The position numbers were made by a program, and so were the translations under genes. Of a stretch of 7,553 bases of DNA, positions 7,104 to 7,553 are shown piece by piece (within the stretch, counting starts at the first letter, position 1; every line of letters begins with the position of its first letter). The notes under the pieces were generated by a model. That model had not been told where the DNA came from. It made no database searches and saw nothing but the letters and a program-made list of their open reading frames with translations. The stretch is from Phycisphaerae bacterium (GTDB lineage Bacteria; Planctomycetota; Phycisphaerae; UBA1845), in assembly GCA_029260155.1 (NCBI GenBank), contig JAJDDU010000033.1:1-7553 (forward strand). Reading direction: 5' to 3'.

Positions 7104-7553
7104 ATGGACTTGAAACGCATTGAAGTGGCGGTTCGCGACATACTGGCGGCCGTGGGTGAGGATCCGGATCGTGAAGGGCTCTTGGACACGCCGGGGCGGG
7201 TGGCGCGGATGTACCAAGAGGTGTTCAGCGGGTTGACCTCGGATCCGGCTGAGTTGCTCGACGCTCGCTTTTCGGAGGCGTACGACGAACTGGTCGTGCT
7301 GCGCGACATTCCGTTCAGTTCGATGTGCGAGCACCACCTGATGCCGTTTGAAGGCAAAGCGGCGGTGGCCTATCTTCCGGACGGCAAGGTTGTCGGCATC
7401 TCGAAGCTGGCTCGCGTGGTCGACAACTACGCTCGAAGGCCTCAGGTTCAGGAACGACTTACTTCGCAGGTGGCTGACTTGTTGATGGACAAGCTGGGGG
7501 CGAAGGGCGTGGCTGTCGTGATCGAGGCCGTGCACACCTGCATGACGTGCCGG
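7104..7553 (+). CDS. folE: GTP cyclohydrolase I (FolE), 3' end outside the window
   Basis: The frame is open for 150 codons to the right edge, covering most of an enzyme that is usually about 180-220 aa. FolE converts GTP to 7,8-dihydroneopterin triphosphate and formate (EC 3.5.4.16), the first step of folate and pterin synthesis, in the cytoplasm. The T-fold landmarks are GLLDTPGRVARMY (25-37), the zinc site in FSSMCEHHLMPFEG (71-84) with C75 and H78, VVGISKLARVVDNYARRPQVQERLT (96-120) and VVIEAVHTCM (138-147) with the third zinc ligand C146. The spacings C75-H78 (3) and H78-C146 (68) equal those of the E. coli C110/H113/C181 site. The N-terminus is short. The start is fixed by an in-frame TAG at 7092-7094 just upstream, so ATG 7104 is the first possible start. 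The gene is divergent from the DUF418 gene. Confidence 0.95.
   Translation, partial: MDLKRIEVAVRDILAAVGEDPDREGLLDTPGRVARMYQEVFSGLTSDPAELLDARFSEAYDELVVLRDIPFSSMCEHHLMPFEGKAAVAYLPDGKVVGISKLARVVDNYARRPQVQERLTSQVADLLMDKLGAKGVAVVIEAVHTCMTCR

Overview
The window reads as a piece of a moderately GC-rich bacterial chromosome, most likely a planctomycete (Planctomycetota, perhaps Phycisphaerae-like). The best support is the secreted protein at 4555-5634, which ends in a dockerin-like pair of calcium loops with a QRCFTG-type sequence between them, a C-terminal arrangement I associate with planctomycete secreted proteins. The small ECF sigma/anti-sigma operon fits the same group. No phage, plasmid, CRISPR or RNA gene is visible. 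The taxonomic call is inference from recall.

Layout. (1) At the left edge a minus-strand gene is cut off after its first 11 codons (1-34). (2) A complete minus-strand acetoacetyl-CoA synthetase gene (161-2104) lies upstream of it. (3) A 135-bp divergent region (2105-2239) carries a good sigma70-like promoter for aacS and a candidate ECF-type promoter pointing the other way. (4) A three-gene plus-strand operon follows: ECF sigma factor (2240-2773), zinc-binding membrane anti-sigma factor (2793-3284) and a secreted protein of unknown function (3312-4241). (5) A 313-bp gap (4242-4554) is not empty. It holds a strong 16-bp hairpin inside a palindromic dispersed-type repeat (4266-4343), a decayed remnant of the C-terminal end of a DUF418 membrane protein gene on the minus strand (4351-4475), and the promoter of the next gene. 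(6) A secreted six-bladed YWTD beta-propeller protein with a dockerin-like tail (4555-5634) converges on (7) an intact minus-strand DUF418 (YeiB-like) membrane protein (5689-6954). (8) Divergent from it, GTP cyclohydrolase I (folE, 7104 onward) runs off the right edge and may be read from a leaderless transcript.

How it fits together. The sigma factor, anti-sigma factor and secreted protein probably form one regulatory unit: the anti-sigma factor holds the sigma factor at the membrane, and the sigma factor may activate its own promoter. AacS is ketone-body/acetoacetate metabolism and FolE is the first step of pterin biosynthesis; neither has an obvious link to its neighbours. The most interesting structure is the pair of DUF418 3' ends, one intact (5719-5778) and one decayed (4390-4449), in the same orientation on either side of the propeller gene, with a palindromic repeat beside the decayed copy. 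This suggests a past duplication, insertion or deletion at this place. I do not see a clear new multi-gene defence or biosynthetic system.
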